DNA from: an uncultured Erythrobacter sp.
GTDB lineage: Bacteria > Pseudomonadota > Alphaproteobacteria > Sphingomonadales > Sphingomonadaceae
Length of the DNA stretch: 64,000 bases
Direction: 5' to 3'
Assembly (NCBI GenBank): GCA_947499095.1
Contig: CANMMR010000001.1
Location: 434,001-498,000 of the forward strand
The notes below the pieces were generated by a model, which searched no databases, was not told the origin of the DNA, and saw nothing but the letters and a program-made list of their open reading frames with translations. This document shows, in pieces, positions 29,171 to 38,524 of the stretch (positions are counted from its first letter, which is position 1; every line of letters begins with the position of its first letter). A program made the translations under genes and the position numbers.

Positions 29171-30019
29171 TCATTCCACCGCCATATTGTCGATCAGCCG
29201 TGTGCCGCCGATACGGGCCGCGACGAACAGTCGGGCATTCCCGTTGTCGTAACCGAGCGGGGCCAGGCTGTCCGCATCGCGCAGCTCAGCATAGTCGACT
29301 GAGTCGAAGCCCGAAACGACCAGCACCTCGCGCAGATGGCCGAGCGGTCTTTCAGCATCCCCACCCTCCGCCAAGACGGTAATCGCGTCTCGCATCGCTC
29401 TGGGCAGGGCCGCAGCGGCCGCCCGCTGTTCCGCGGAAAGATAGGCATTGCGGCTGCTCATCGCGAGCCCGTCTTTCTCGCGGACGATGGCAACGCCATG
29501 GATCGCTTGGACATGCGGGCGAACGAGGTCGAGGTCGCGCGCCATTCGCCGGATCACGGCCAGTTGCTGCCAATCCTTTTCGCCGAAAAAGGCCATGTCG
29601 GGCCGGGTCTGGTTGAACAGCTTGCACACCACGGTCGCCACGCCGTCGAAATGGCCCGGGCGGTTGCCGCCGCACAGCCCCTCGCTCACGCCGGCCACCG
29701 AGATATTGGTCGCATAGCCCGGCGGGTAGACCTCTGCCGGTGGTGGCGCCCACAGCAGCGCTACCCCCTCGCGTTCGAGCAGCTCGGAATCGCGGGCGAG
29801 CTGGCGCGGATAGGCATCCAGATCCTCGCCCTCGCCGAACTGCCGCGGATTGACGAAAATCGAGACCGCCACATGGTCCGCCGCCGCTTTCGCCGCTCGC
29901 ACCAGCGTCAGGTGCCCCTCATGCAGCGCACCCATAGTCGGCACCAGCGCCAGCGTACCCGCGCGTCGCAGCCCATCGGTCGCAGGGCGCAGCTCGGCGA
30001 GCTTCGTGATGGTATCCAA
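29171..30019 (-). CDS. panC: Pantoate--beta-alanine ligase
   Basis: TTG start: DTITKLAELRPATDGLRRAGTLALVPTMGALHEGHLTLVRAAKAAADHVAVSIFVNPRQFGEGEDLDAYPR. Confidence 0.93.
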   Translation of the reverse strand: MDTITKLAELRPATDGLRRAGTLALVPTMGALHEGHLTLVRAAKAAADHVAVSIFVNPRQFGEGEDLDAYPRQLARDSELLEREGVALLWAPPPAEVYPPGYATNISVAGVSEGLCGGNRPGHFDGVATVVCKLFNQTRPDMAFFGEKDWQQLAVIRRMARDLDLVRPHVQAIHGVAIVREKDGLAMSSRNAYLSAEQRAAAAALPRAMRDAITVLAEGGDAERPLGHLREVLVVSGFDSVDYAELRDADSLAPLGYDNGNARLFVAARIGGTRLIDNMAVE

Positions 30020-30044
30020 GGCAATCTCTCCTGCGGACAGAAAA

Positions 30045-30072
30045 AGGGCGATGCGACCGTAGCCGCACCGCC
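30045..30072 (-). terminator. Rho-independent terminator after the CsgG-like gene
   Basis: Minus strand GGGCGGTGCGGCTACGGTCGCATCGCCCTTTTTC. Confidence 0.65.
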
Positions 30073-30098
30073 CCTCTACCTTGTGTTTGCCTGGTGGA

Positions 30099-30872
30099 CT
30101 AGCGGGCCTCCGGCGCCGCCGCGGCCGCGTCCTCCGGCAATCCGCCCAGCTGATAGACCAGGTCGCTGTAGGCATTGAGATAGGCAAGGACGATGATCTG
30201 TCCGATCGCCGTATTTTCGTAGCTTCCGAAACCGCCAGCAGCTCCGCCGCCACCGCCGAACAGGCCGCCACCGGCCGCCCAGCCGAGGTCCTTCTTGCGG
30301 AAATAGCCTTCGACCAGCGCTTCCTCCACCGTGGTGCGCGCATTGACGATCGAGAGCGTAACATTGGCCTCGCCTTTCTTGACCCGGATCCCACCGGCCA
30401 GCGCGCCTGCGGTGCGGCCGAACAGGCCGCCGACCACGCCGCCAAGGACGCCGCCGCCACCGCCGGAGTTCGAATTGGCCGAGACTATGTCGGGCTGGAG
30501 GAAGTAATCCGCTGCCTTCACCTGGCCGCGGCCGAGGTTCGAGCCTTCCTGCAACTCGCCCTGGTCGGCCAGCGCCCTCTCCATCGCGCGGCTCTGCATG
30601 GACCGACCGCGATTGACGAGCGTGAAGCAGCCAGATCGCTGCACGAATACGCGGATAATCGCTTCGGGGCTGCCGAGATTGAACTCGCGCCACCATTGGT
30701 TGTCCGGCTCGACGATCGCGACAGTGCCCAGGTTGCGTGTGCAACGCGGAATTTCCATCGTGGCGCGATCCTGCGCCTTGCGCCCGGACGAGCGGCCCTG
30801 CGCATTGACCGGCTCGGCTGCCATGCTGAAGGACGCGACCACGGCCAGCGCCGCCACTGCGAATTTGTTCAT
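30099..30872 (-). CDS. CsgG/HfaB family secreted protein with glycine-rich loops
   Basis: Signal peptide MNKFAVAALAVVASFSMAAEPVNA; FTLVNRGRSMQSRAMERALADQGEL...ADYFLQPDIVSAN...VNARTTVEEALVEGYFRKKDLGW...GQIIVLAYLNAYSDLVYQL. Confidence 0.75.
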   Translation of the reverse strand: MNKFAVAALAVVASFSMAAEPVNAQGRSSGRKAQDRATMEIPRCTRNLGTVAIVEPDNQWWREFNLGSPEAIIRVFVQRSGCFTLVNRGRSMQSRAMERALADQGELQEGSNLGRGQVKAADYFLQPDIVSANSNSGGGGGVLGGVVGGLFGRTAGALAGGIRVKKGEANVTLSIVNARTTVEEALVEGYFRKKDLGWAAGGGLFGGGGGAAGGFGSYENTAIGQIIVLAYLNAYSDLVYQLGGLPEDAAAAAPEAR

Positions 30873-31095
30873 TGTAAGGTATCCCCCATTCCAATCTTAC
30901 AGCAGCCGGCTTTTGCCGCGACCACCGATCCATTGCGCCCCTGATGTTCGAGATACGCCAGTCTTATGCAGAAGGCTAGTATAGCAACGCCAAATCCCGA
31001 TTATTCCTCGTGCGACCAGCTTCGGTGCGTTGCGACCCGGCGGCGGGTTGGATAGGGGAAAGGCCGACAACTCGTTTTACAGGTATTCTCGCTCG

Positions 31096-31905
31096 ATGAC
31101 GTCCGCCCCCCACCGTATTGTTTTCGCCAATGAAAAGGGCGGTACGGGAAAGTCGACGACCGCCGTCCATGTGGCTGTCGCTCTGGCGTTTCGCGGCGCC
31201 CGCGTGGTCGCTTTCGACCTCGACCACCGTCAGCGCACCATGTGCCGCTATTTCGAAAACCGCGCCGATACGATGGCACGACGAGGCATCGAGTTGCCTA
31301 CCGCCGAATGTCACGTCGCCGAAGGGATGGACGAGAGCCAGTTCGAGGCTTTCGTCGGCGAGCATTCCGACGTCGCCGACATCGTCGTTATCGACACGCC
31401 GGGGCGCGACGATCCGCTGGCGCGCCACGCCGCCACTACGGCCGACACGCTCGTCACCCCGATGAACGACAGCTTCGTCGATTTCGACCTCATCGGCCAG
31501 GTCGAGGGCGAGAGCTTCAAGGTGAAAAAACTGTCTTTCTACGCCGAGCTGATCTGGGAGGCGCGGATCAAACGCAGCCGCGCGGGGCTTGAACAGAACC
31601 GGCGCGAGATGGACTGGGTCGTCGTGCGCAACCGCACCGGCTATACCGAGGCGCGCAACATGGCGCGCATCGAACAGGCTCTGTCAGAGATGTCGAAACG
31701 CGTGGGCTTCCGCGTCGCGAAGGGACTGTCCGAGCGTGTGATCTATCGCGAGCTGTTCCCCTCGGGCCTGACGTTGCTGGACAAGGGGCACCTGGGCGAT
31801 CTCGGCACCAGCCACCTCGTCGCACGGCAGGAACTGCGCACGCTCATCGCTAATCTCCGCTTGCCCGGTGCGCCGGGTGCCCAGCCCGCCGAAAGCGCCG
31901 CCTGA
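31096..31905 (+). CDS. mipZ: Division-plane positioning ATPase MipZ (ParA family)
   Basis: MTSAPHRIVFANEKGGTGKSTTAVHVAVALAFRGARVVAFDLDHRQRTMCRYFENRADTM; deviant Walker A plus MipZ-like DLDxRQRT. Confidence 0.88.
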   Translation: MTSAPHRIVFANEKGGTGKSTTAVHVAVALAFRGARVVAFDLDHRQRTMCRYFENRADTMARRGIELPTAECHVAEGMDESQFEAFVGEHSDVADIVVIDTPGRDDPLARHAATTADTLVTPMNDSFVDFDLIGQVEGESFKVKKLSFYAELIWEARIKRSRAGLEQNRREMDWVVVRNRTGYTEARNMARIEQALSEMSKRVGFRVAKGLSERVIYRELFPSGLTLLDKGHLGDLGTSHLVARQELRTLIANLRLPGAPGAQPAESAA

Positions 31906-32207
31906 TGCTTCGCCTGATCGCCCTGGCCGTGCTGCTGTCGGTCGCCTGCCGGTGGATTTTCGGGCGCTGGCCATGGGAATATCTTCGCGCCCCGGACACC
32001 CGCTCACAAGCGCTGTTCAAGGCACGCAAATTGCTGGGCGTGGGCAAGCGCGCCGATGCGCGGGAAATCCGTGACGCCCATAGAAGAATGACCGCCATGA
32101 TCCATCCGGATCGCGGCGGAACGAATGCCGCTATGCAGGACCTCAACGCCGCGCGCGACCTGCTTCTGGGCGACTTGCCCCACGAACCACCGGAGCGACC
32201 CGAATGA
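31905..32207 (+). CDS. Membrane-anchored DnaJ-domain protein
   Basis: N-terminal hydrophobic MLRLIALAVLLSVACRW; ADAREIRDAHRRMTAMIHPDRGGTNAAMQDLNAARDLLL with HPD motif. Confidence 0.85.
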   Translation: MLRLIALAVLLSVACRWIFGRWPWEYLRAPDTRSQALFKARKLLGVGKRADAREIRDAHRRMTAMIHPDRGGTNAAMQDLNAARDLLLGDLPHEPPERPE

Positions 32208-33610
32208 GCCATGAATTCGACCCCACCGTGCTGCGCGAATACGACATTCGCGGTATCATCGGCGAAACCCTTAGCCCGGACGATGCGCGCGCCATCGGGC
32301 GGACCTTCGGATCGATGCTGCGCGAAGCGGGCGGCTCGCGCGTCGCGGTCGGTTACGACGGGCGCGTATCCTCTCCGATCCTCGAACACGCTCTCGTCGA
32401 AGGGCTGACGGCGGCGGGCTGCGATGCAGTCCGCGTTGGCATGGGACCGACGCCTATGCTATATTATGCCGAGGCATCGGATGATGGGATCGACGGCGGC
32501 ATCCAGATAACCGGCAGCCATAACCCCGCCAATTACAATGGCTTCAAGATGGTATTCCAGGGGCGTCCGTTCTTCGGCGCGGACATTCAGGAGCTTGGCC
32601 GACGGTCTGCTGCCGGCGAATGGGCCGACGGGAGAGGCGGCGTAGAAACCCGCGACGTAATGGACGCCTATATCGCCAAGATGGTCAACGCGCTGGCCGA
32701 TATCGACGGCACGACGCTCGAACAGCTGCGCGTCGGGTGGGACGCTGGCAATGGCGCTGCCGGACCCGCTCTGGAGCAGCTCGTCGAGCGGCTGCCGGGC
32801 GAGCATCACCTGCTGTTTACCGAAGTCGACGGCAATTTCCCCAATCATCATCCCGATCCGACCGTGGAGGCCAATCTCGAAGACCTGCGCGCGCTTGTCG
32901 CCGACAAGTCGCTCGATTTCGGGGTCGCTTTCGACGGTGACGGAGACCGGATCGGCGCGATCGACGGGCAGGGGCGGGTCATCTGGGGCGACCAGCTGCT
33001 GATGATCTATGCCGAGGACTTGCTGGCCCGGCGCGAGGATTCGCCAGTGATCATTGCCGATGTGAAGGCCAGCCGCGCGCTTTACGATCACGTCGCCGCC
33101 TGCGGCGGCAAGCCGCTGATGTGGAAGACCGGCCACTCGCTCATTAAATCCAAAATGAAGGAAACGGGTTCGCCGCTGGCGGGCGAGATGAGCGGCCACG
33201 TGTTCTTCGCCGACGAATATTACGGCTTCGACGACGCGCTTTATGCTGGGGTTCGGTTGCTTGCGGCATCGGCGCGGCTGGGCAAGTCGGTCACCGATCT
33301 GCGCAGCGCGATGCCGGACATGATCAACACGCCCGAAATGCGCTTCCAGGTCGATGAAAGCCGCAAGTTCGCCGCCATCGAGGAGGTCAAGGAGCGGCTG
33401 AAGGACAGTTCGGACGAGGTCGACGGGACCGACGGCGTGCGCGTGACCAATGACGATGGCTGGTGGCTGCTACGCGCTTCGAACACGCAGGACGTGCTCG
33501 TCGCCCGCGCGGAAAGCGAGACGCAGGCAGGGTTGACCCGCTTGATGGCACAGATCGACGAGCAACTCGCGCTGAGCGGGCTGGAACGCGGCGAAAGCGT
33601 GGGGCACTAA
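32204..33610 (+). CDS. Phosphomannomutase/phosphoglucomutase
   Basis: LREYDIRGIIGETLSPDDARAIGRTFGSML...GIQITGSHNPANYNGFKMV (TGSHNP), FDGDGDRIGAID. Confidence 0.93.
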   Translation: MSHEFDPTVLREYDIRGIIGETLSPDDARAIGRTFGSMLREAGGSRVAVGYDGRVSSPILEHALVEGLTAAGCDAVRVGMGPTPMLYYAEASDDGIDGGIQITGSHNPANYNGFKMVFQGRPFFGADIQELGRRSAAGEWADGRGGVETRDVMDAYIAKMVNALADIDGTTLEQLRVGWDAGNGAAGPALEQLVERLPGEHHLLFTEVDGNFPNHHPDPTVEANLEDLRALVADKSLDFGVAFDGDGDRIGAIDGQGRVIWGDQLLMIYAEDLLARREDSPVIIADVKASRALYDHVAACGGKPLMWKTGHSLIKSKMKETGSPLAGEMSGHVFFADEYYGFDDALYAGVRLLAASARLGKSVTDLRSAMPDMINTPEMRFQVDESRKFAAIEEVKERLKDSSDEVDGTDGVRVTNDDGWWLLRASNTQDVLVARAESETQAGLTRLMAQIDEQLALSGLERGESVGH

Positions 33611-33631
33611 AATTCAACTAGGGGATCGACG

Positions 33632-34480
33632 ATGCGCAAAGTTCTGAAAACGGCAAGCTTCAGCCTGGCTCTTGCCATGACGACACCGGCGTGGGCCCAG
33701 GACGAAGTCGAGGCCACGACCGAGATTCCGGCTGGCGATGAGATGGCCGATTTCGCCGATATTATGGGCGGTATTTTCCAGACCGAGCCGCTGACTGCCG
33801 AGCAGGAGGCGCGGCTGCCGCAGGCCGAGGCGCTGGTTGGCACGATGATGCCGGAAGGGTTCTACGGCACCATGATGAGCGACATGATGGACAAGATGAT
33901 GCGTCCGATGATGTCGATGTTCACCCAGCCGAAGTTCGTCCTAGCGGGCCGCTTGGAGATCGACGAAGAGCGGATCGATGCGCTGGATGAGGAACGGCGC
34001 GCCGAGCTCGCCGGCCTGCTCGATCCAGGTTATGCCGAACGCGCCGATGCAATCATCACCGTCATGACCGACAAGATGGGCGGCGCCTTTTCGGTAATGG
34101 AAAAACCGATGCGGGAAGGTTTGTCGAAGGCCTATGCGGTGCGTTTCGACGAGAACCAGCTGGCGGACATCGCCGCCTTCTTCGCGACCCCGACGGGCGA
34201 AATCTATGCGCGCGAGCAAATGGCGCTGTTCGCCGATCCGCAAGTCATGCAATCGAGCATGCAGGCCCTGCCTGCGATCATGGGCAGTTTCGGCGACATG
34301 GAGACCGCGATGACGGAGGCCATGGCCAAATTGCCGGCCGAGCGTAGCTACGCCGATCTCAGCGAAGCACAGCGAGCGAGGATGGCCGAGCTCCTGGGCG
34401 TCGATGCAGCGGCATTGGAAGACGTGGTCAAGCCACCCAAACCGATGGACGAAACCGACGGCGAACTGAAAGAAATGTAG
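33632..34480 (+). CDS. DUF2059-domain exported protein
   Basis: Signal peptide MRKVLKTASFSLALAMTTPAWAQ; MREGLSKAYAVRFDENQLADIAAFFATPTGEIYAREQMALFADPQVMQSSM is DUF2059-like. Confidence 0.8.
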   Translation: MRKVLKTASFSLALAMTTPAWAQDEVEATTEIPAGDEMADFADIMGGIFQTEPLTAEQEARLPQAEALVGTMMPEGFYGTMMSDMMDKMMRPMMSMFTQPKFVLAGRLEIDEERIDALDEERRAELAGLLDPGYAERADAIITVMTDKMGGAFSVMEKPMREGLSKAYAVRFDENQLADIAAFFATPTGEIYAREQMALFADPQVMQSSMQALPAIMGSFGDMETAMTEAMAKLPAERSYADLSEAQRARMAELLGVDAAALEDVVKPPKPMDETDGELKEM

Positions 34481-34631
34481 GGGCACGGTGTCCGGGAAGC
34501 GCCGGAGGGCTTTGACAGGCCGTGGCTGACTGGCCCGGTTCGGTTCTCCTATCATTAGACTTTGTCTCGCCTGGCTGCGTGCAGCGCGCGATTCGGACAA
34601 AGGCCGTTGCCGTGAGGTGCTCGGTCGCAGT

Positions 34632-34964
34632 ATGTCCGAAGTCATGCCGGAGTTGTCGCGCGAGCTAGCTCAGCGCGAGCGGCAGACTGCGCGAGACTTA
34701 ATAGATCGACGATGGCTGCTATCAGAGTTGTCGGCTGAGGACGGCTACACGATACCGAGAGACATTGCGGACGTCGCAATCGCCAAGACCGGTCTGAGCG
34801 AGACCGGAATCGCAACGGCTCTCGGCGACGACACCCATCCTGCCACCTGCGACGCGCGCATCGCAGTCGTCGAAGCCGTGCTGGCCGATCCGGAGGCGGT
34901 CCCAGCCGATCTGCTCCGCGCCATCTGTCGGGAACGCTCGCCTCGCGCCTGCGCTCTATCCTGA
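34632..34964 (+). CDS. Hypothetical protein (~110 aa), stop overlapping the helicase start
   Basis: MSEVMPELSRELAQRERQTARDLIDRRWLLSELSAEDGYTIPRDIADVAIAKTGLSE...; TGATG overlap; no recognised family. Confidence 0.35.
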   Translation: MSEVMPELSRELAQRERQTARDLIDRRWLLSELSAEDGYTIPRDIADVAIAKTGLSETGIATALGDDTHPATCDARIAVVEAVLADPEAVPADLLRAICRERSPRACALS

Positions 34965-37429
34965 TGAAGCCCGGTGCCGTCCCTCCCGAGATCGCCGAAT
35001 GGTTTGCGGCGCGCGACTGGCGCGTTCGGCGACACCAGGCGGAGATGCTGGACGCGAGCGAGGCGGGCAGGCACGCATTGCTCGTGGCCGATACCGGCGC
35101 GGGCAAGACGCTGGCGGGCTTCTTACCCACTCTCGCCGATTTCGCGCCTTCGCGTCTCGATGGCACCGCGACTCCCGATGGGATTCATACGCTTTACGTC
35201 TCGCCGCTCAAGGCACTGGCGCATGACGTTCAGCGAAATTTGCTGACGCCGATCGAGGAAATCGGCCTGCCCATCCGCGTCGAGACCCGCAGCGGCGATA
35301 CACCCTCCGATCGCAAGAAGCGCCAGCGAACGAAACCGCCGCACGTGTTGCTGACCACGCCGGAAAGCCTGTCGCTGCTGCTCAGCTACCCCGACAGTTT
35401 CGACCTGTTCGCCGGCCTCAAACGCATTGTCATCGACGAGGTGCATGCCTTCGCCACCGGCAAGCGCGGCGATCTTCTGGCGCTCGCCCTGTCGCGCTTG
35501 CAGGGAATTGCGCCGGACCTCCAGCGGGCCGCGTTATCGGCCACCGTGGCCGAGCCGGAGAAGTTTCGCGAATGGCTGTCGCCCTGGGGCGACATCGACA
35601 CGGTCGAACTGGTCGAGGGCGAGGCCGGCGCGCCCGCCGAGGTCGAAATCCTGCTGCCCGACGAGGAGCGCGTCCCTTGGGGTGGGCACGCCGCGACCTG
35701 GGCGATCCCGCAACTCTACGAGCAGATCAAGACCAACCGCACCTCGCTGATCTTCACCAACACCCGGTTCCTTGCGGAATACATCTTCCAGCGCTTGTGG
35801 GACGTGAACGAGGACAACCTCCCCATCGGCGTCCATCACGGCTCCCTTTCCAAAGAGGCGCGGCGCAAGGTCGAGGGCGCGATGGCGCGCGGCGAATTGC
35901 GCGCGCTGGTGGCGACTGCCAGTTTGGATCTCGGCGTCGATTGGGGCGACATCGACCTGGTCGTGCAGATGGGCGCGCCGAAGGGGTCGAGCCGCTTGCT
36001 CCAGCGCATCGGACGCGCCAATCACCGGCTCGACCAGCCCAGCCGCGCGCTGCTGGTGCCGGGCAACCGCTTCGAGTTCCTCGAGGCGACGGCAGCGCGC
36101 GAGGCGGTGGATGAGGGACAGCGAGACGGCGAGGACTTCCGCCCCGGCGGGCTCGATGTGCTGGCTCAGCATGTGATGGCGTGCGCCTGTGCGGCACCCT
36201 TTCAGGAAGACGAACTGCTCGCCGAAATCCGCTCGAGTCTCGCCTATGCATGGGTCGATGCAGTGGTGTGGCAGCGGGTGCTATCCTTCGTCGAGACCGG
36301 CGGCTACTCGCTCAAGGCTTACGATAAGTTCAAGCGGATCGTGCGCGACAAGCAGGGCGTGTGGCGGCTCACCCATCCCGAGCAGGCCCAGCGGCACCGG
36401 ATGAATGCCGGGATCATCATCGACAGCGAGATGCTGGAGGTGCGGATCAATTCGGGGCGCGGGCGGGGCGGGCGCAGCCTCGGCAAGATCGAAGAGCGGT
36501 TCGCCGCCTCGCTGTCACCCGGCGACAGTTTCGCCTTTGCCGGGATGAGCCTGGAGGTCGTCAAGCTGCAGGACATGGAAGTGCTGGTGAAGGCCGCGAC
36601 GTCCAATGCGATGATACCGAGCTATGGCGGCCAGCGCATGCCGCTCACGACCCACCTCGCCGAACGGGTGCGCGAACTGTTGGTCGATCGCGCTGGCTGG
36701 GCGCGTTTCCCGGACGATGTGCGCGAATGGCTGGAGGTGCAGGACTGGCGCAGTCGGATGCCCGGGCCGGGCCAGCTGCTGGTCGAAAGCTTCCCGCACG
36801 CGAAACGGCATTACAGCGTCTATTACACCTTCGAAGGCTGGAACGCGAACCAGAGTCTCGGCATGCTGATCACCCGGCGGATGGAAGACATGGGACTGAT
36901 GCCGGGCGGTTTCGTGGCCAATGATTATTCGCTGGCGGTATGGGGCCTGAAACCTGTGACCGACCCGGCGCCGCTGCTGTCGCCCGATATCTTGCAAGAC
37001 GAATTTATCGAATGGGTGCAGAACTCGCACCTGCTGCGCCGGGCGTTCCGCGAAGTTGCGGTGATCGGCGGCCTGGTCGAGCGGCAGCATCCGGGCAAGC
37101 GCAAAACAGGCAAGCAGGTAACTTTCTCGACCGACCTCATCTACGACGTGCTGCGAAAGTATGAACCCGATCATGTTCTGCTGGAAGCCGCTTGGGCCGA
37201 CGCGCGCACGCGGATGACCGATGTAGGGCGGCTGGGAGACTTGCTCGACCGCTCGGCCGAGCAACTGGTGCATGTAGAGCTCGACCGCGTCAGTCCTCTC
37301 GCGGTTCCGGTGATGGTCATGATCGGCCGCGAGGCAACACCGCAGGGGGCGGTCGACGATGAACTCTTACTGGAGGCGGAGAGCCTGGCAGGCGCGGCGA
37401 TGCGGGTGGATGAACCACTTCACTCGTAA
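34964..37429 (+). CDS. Lhr-type (ligase-associated DNA damage response) DEXH-box helicase
   Basis: LLVADTGAGKTLAGFLPTLADF (Walker A), IVIDEVHAFATGKRGDLL (DEVH), RIGRANHRLDQPSRALLVPGNRFEFLE. Confidence 0.92.
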   Translation: MKPGAVPPEIAEWFAARDWRVRRHQAEMLDASEAGRHALLVADTGAGKTLAGFLPTLADFAPSRLDGTATPDGIHTLYVSPLKALAHDVQRNLLTPIEEIGLPIRVETRSGDTPSDRKKRQRTKPPHVLLTTPESLSLLLSYPDSFDLFAGLKRIVIDEVHAFATGKRGDLLALALSRLQGIAPDLQRAALSATVAEPEKFREWLSPWGDIDTVELVEGEAGAPAEVEILLPDEERVPWGGHAATWAIPQLYEQIKTNRTSLIFTNTRFLAEYIFQRLWDVNEDNLPIGVHHGSLSKEARRKVEGAMARGELRALVATASLDLGVDWGDIDLVVQMGAPKGSSRLLQRIGRANHRLDQPSRALLVPGNRFEFLEATAAREAVDEGQRDGEDFRPGGLDVLAQHVMACACAAPFQEDELLAEIRSSLAYAWVDAVVWQRVLSFVETGGYSLKAYDKFKRIVRDKQGVWRLTHPEQAQRHRMNAGIIIDSEMLEVRINSGRGRGGRSLGKIEERFAASLSPGDSFAFAGMSLEVVKLQDMEVLVKAATSNAMIPSYGGQRMPLTTHLAERVRELLVDRAGWARFPDDVREWLEVQDWRSRMPGPGQLLVESFPHAKRHYSVYYTFEGWNANQSLGMLITRRMEDMGLMPGGFVANDYSLAVWGLKPVTDPAPLLSPDILQDEFIEWVQNSHLLRRAFREVAVIGGLVERQHPGKRKTGKQVTFSTDLIYDVLRKYEPDHVLLEAAWADARTRMTDVGRLGDLLDRSAEQLVHVELDRVSPLAVPVMVMIGREATPQGAVDDELLLEAESLAGAAMRVDEPLHS

Positions 37430-37935
37430 AAGGGAAGGCATTCGACCGTCTCGGGAGGGACCAAGTTGGCGAAGGTTTGCGGCCTGTCGTATCGCGCAAA
37501 GCGCGCATTGCCGGAAAAGCGGAAGCAGCGGTCGTTCAGCCCTGCGGCGGTGATCAGGCGCAAGATTTCGAGGACGCGTGGATAGGGAGTCAGGGCTTCC
37601 GGTGTAAGCAACAAGCCGTGCCGCTTTGGACGTCTGGCGGACTGGTTCAGGATCGCGCTAAGCTGCTCATCGGTTACCGGAACCGAGTTCCAGCGAGCAG
37701 TACCGTTCGCGTCGATCACGATCCGATCATAGCTAGGCGTCAACACGTCGGAATATCCGGGGCTATATGGTGCTGGCAGGTCCACTTTCAGAATGTGCGT
37801 GGCGCGCGGCGACAATGCGAGCAATGCTGCGATAAGGGTGAAAACGAATAGCAGGATCGGCAGACTATCGGGCCTGCCGATCGGCTCGCCGTGGCTGTAG
37901 TGACGCCGCGAGTTATTGAGCCTATTAGTCGGCAC
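37420..37935 (-). CDS. Degenerate ExbD/TolR-family protein (ExbD-4)
   Basis: GTG start overlapping ExbD-3; ...SLPILLFVFTLIAALLALSPRATHILKVDLPAP...YDRIVIDANGTARWNSVPVTDEQLSAILNQSAR resembles the ExbD periplasmic domain; no TPLxD motif. Confidence 0.65.
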   Translation of the reverse strand: MPTNRLNNSRRHYSHGEPIGRPDSLPILLFVFTLIAALLALSPRATHILKVDLPAPYSPGYSDVLTPSYDRIVIDANGTARWNSVPVTDEQLSAILNQSARRPKRHGLLLTPEALTPYPRVLEILRLITAAGLNDRCFRFSGNARFARYDRPQTFANLVPPETVECLPFYE

Positions 37936-38353
37936 CGAAAACGCGATGCCGTTCATTGCCGACGAAGGTGAACTTCTCGATACCCGAATCCTTGATGAGC
38001 GCGATAGTGCGTGCGCTGCGGTCGTAGCTGGGTCGGGGAACGGGATCGAAGCGAATCTGGGGTTGGGCTGTGAGGGCCGCGGCTCCGGCAAGCTGATTGA
38101 GCAGCTGCTGCCCGTCGAGCGACTGCCCGTTCCAGTACAACCGGTCGCGCGCATCGATATGGGCCGTATTGATGGCTTCAGTTCTGAAGATGCCTTTGCC
38201 GTTGGGCAATGGAACGGCCAGCGCATGCGTTGCGATCGGGATCACGATGATGAACGTGATCAAGAGGACGAGCATGACACCGATCAGAGGTGTGATGTTC
38301 ATTGCGCACATCGGCTCGCCGACTGCGGTGCGGGAGGAGTGAGGGTGCGGCAC
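37925..38353 (-). CDS. ExbD/TolR-family protein lacking the TM aspartate (ExbD-3)
   Basis: GTG start with AAGGAG upstream; MCAMNITPLIGVMLVLLITFIIVIPIATHALAVPLPNGK...IKDSGIEKFTFVGNERHRVFGAD, closely similar to ExbD-2. Confidence 0.8.
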   Translation of the reverse strand: MPHPHSSRTAVGEPMCAMNITPLIGVMLVLLITFIIVIPIATHALAVPLPNGKGIFRTEAINTAHIDARDRLYWNGQSLDGQQLLNQLAGAAALTAQPQIRFDPVPRPSYDRSARTIALIKDSGIEKFTFVGNERHRVFGAD

Positions 38354-38524
38354 GACAGCTCTCCTTCTTGGCGATGTTAGAACATCACAAGTTGGAAAAA
38401 TTGGCAAGCGCGGATCAGTCCGTTTGGGGGCGCCTACAGGTGCCACGCGACGATCGCAGGCGGGCGAACTGGCATTCGTGTGTCCAGTGAGGGCCCTGGC
38501 GGGCCACACACCGATCGCTGCGCT

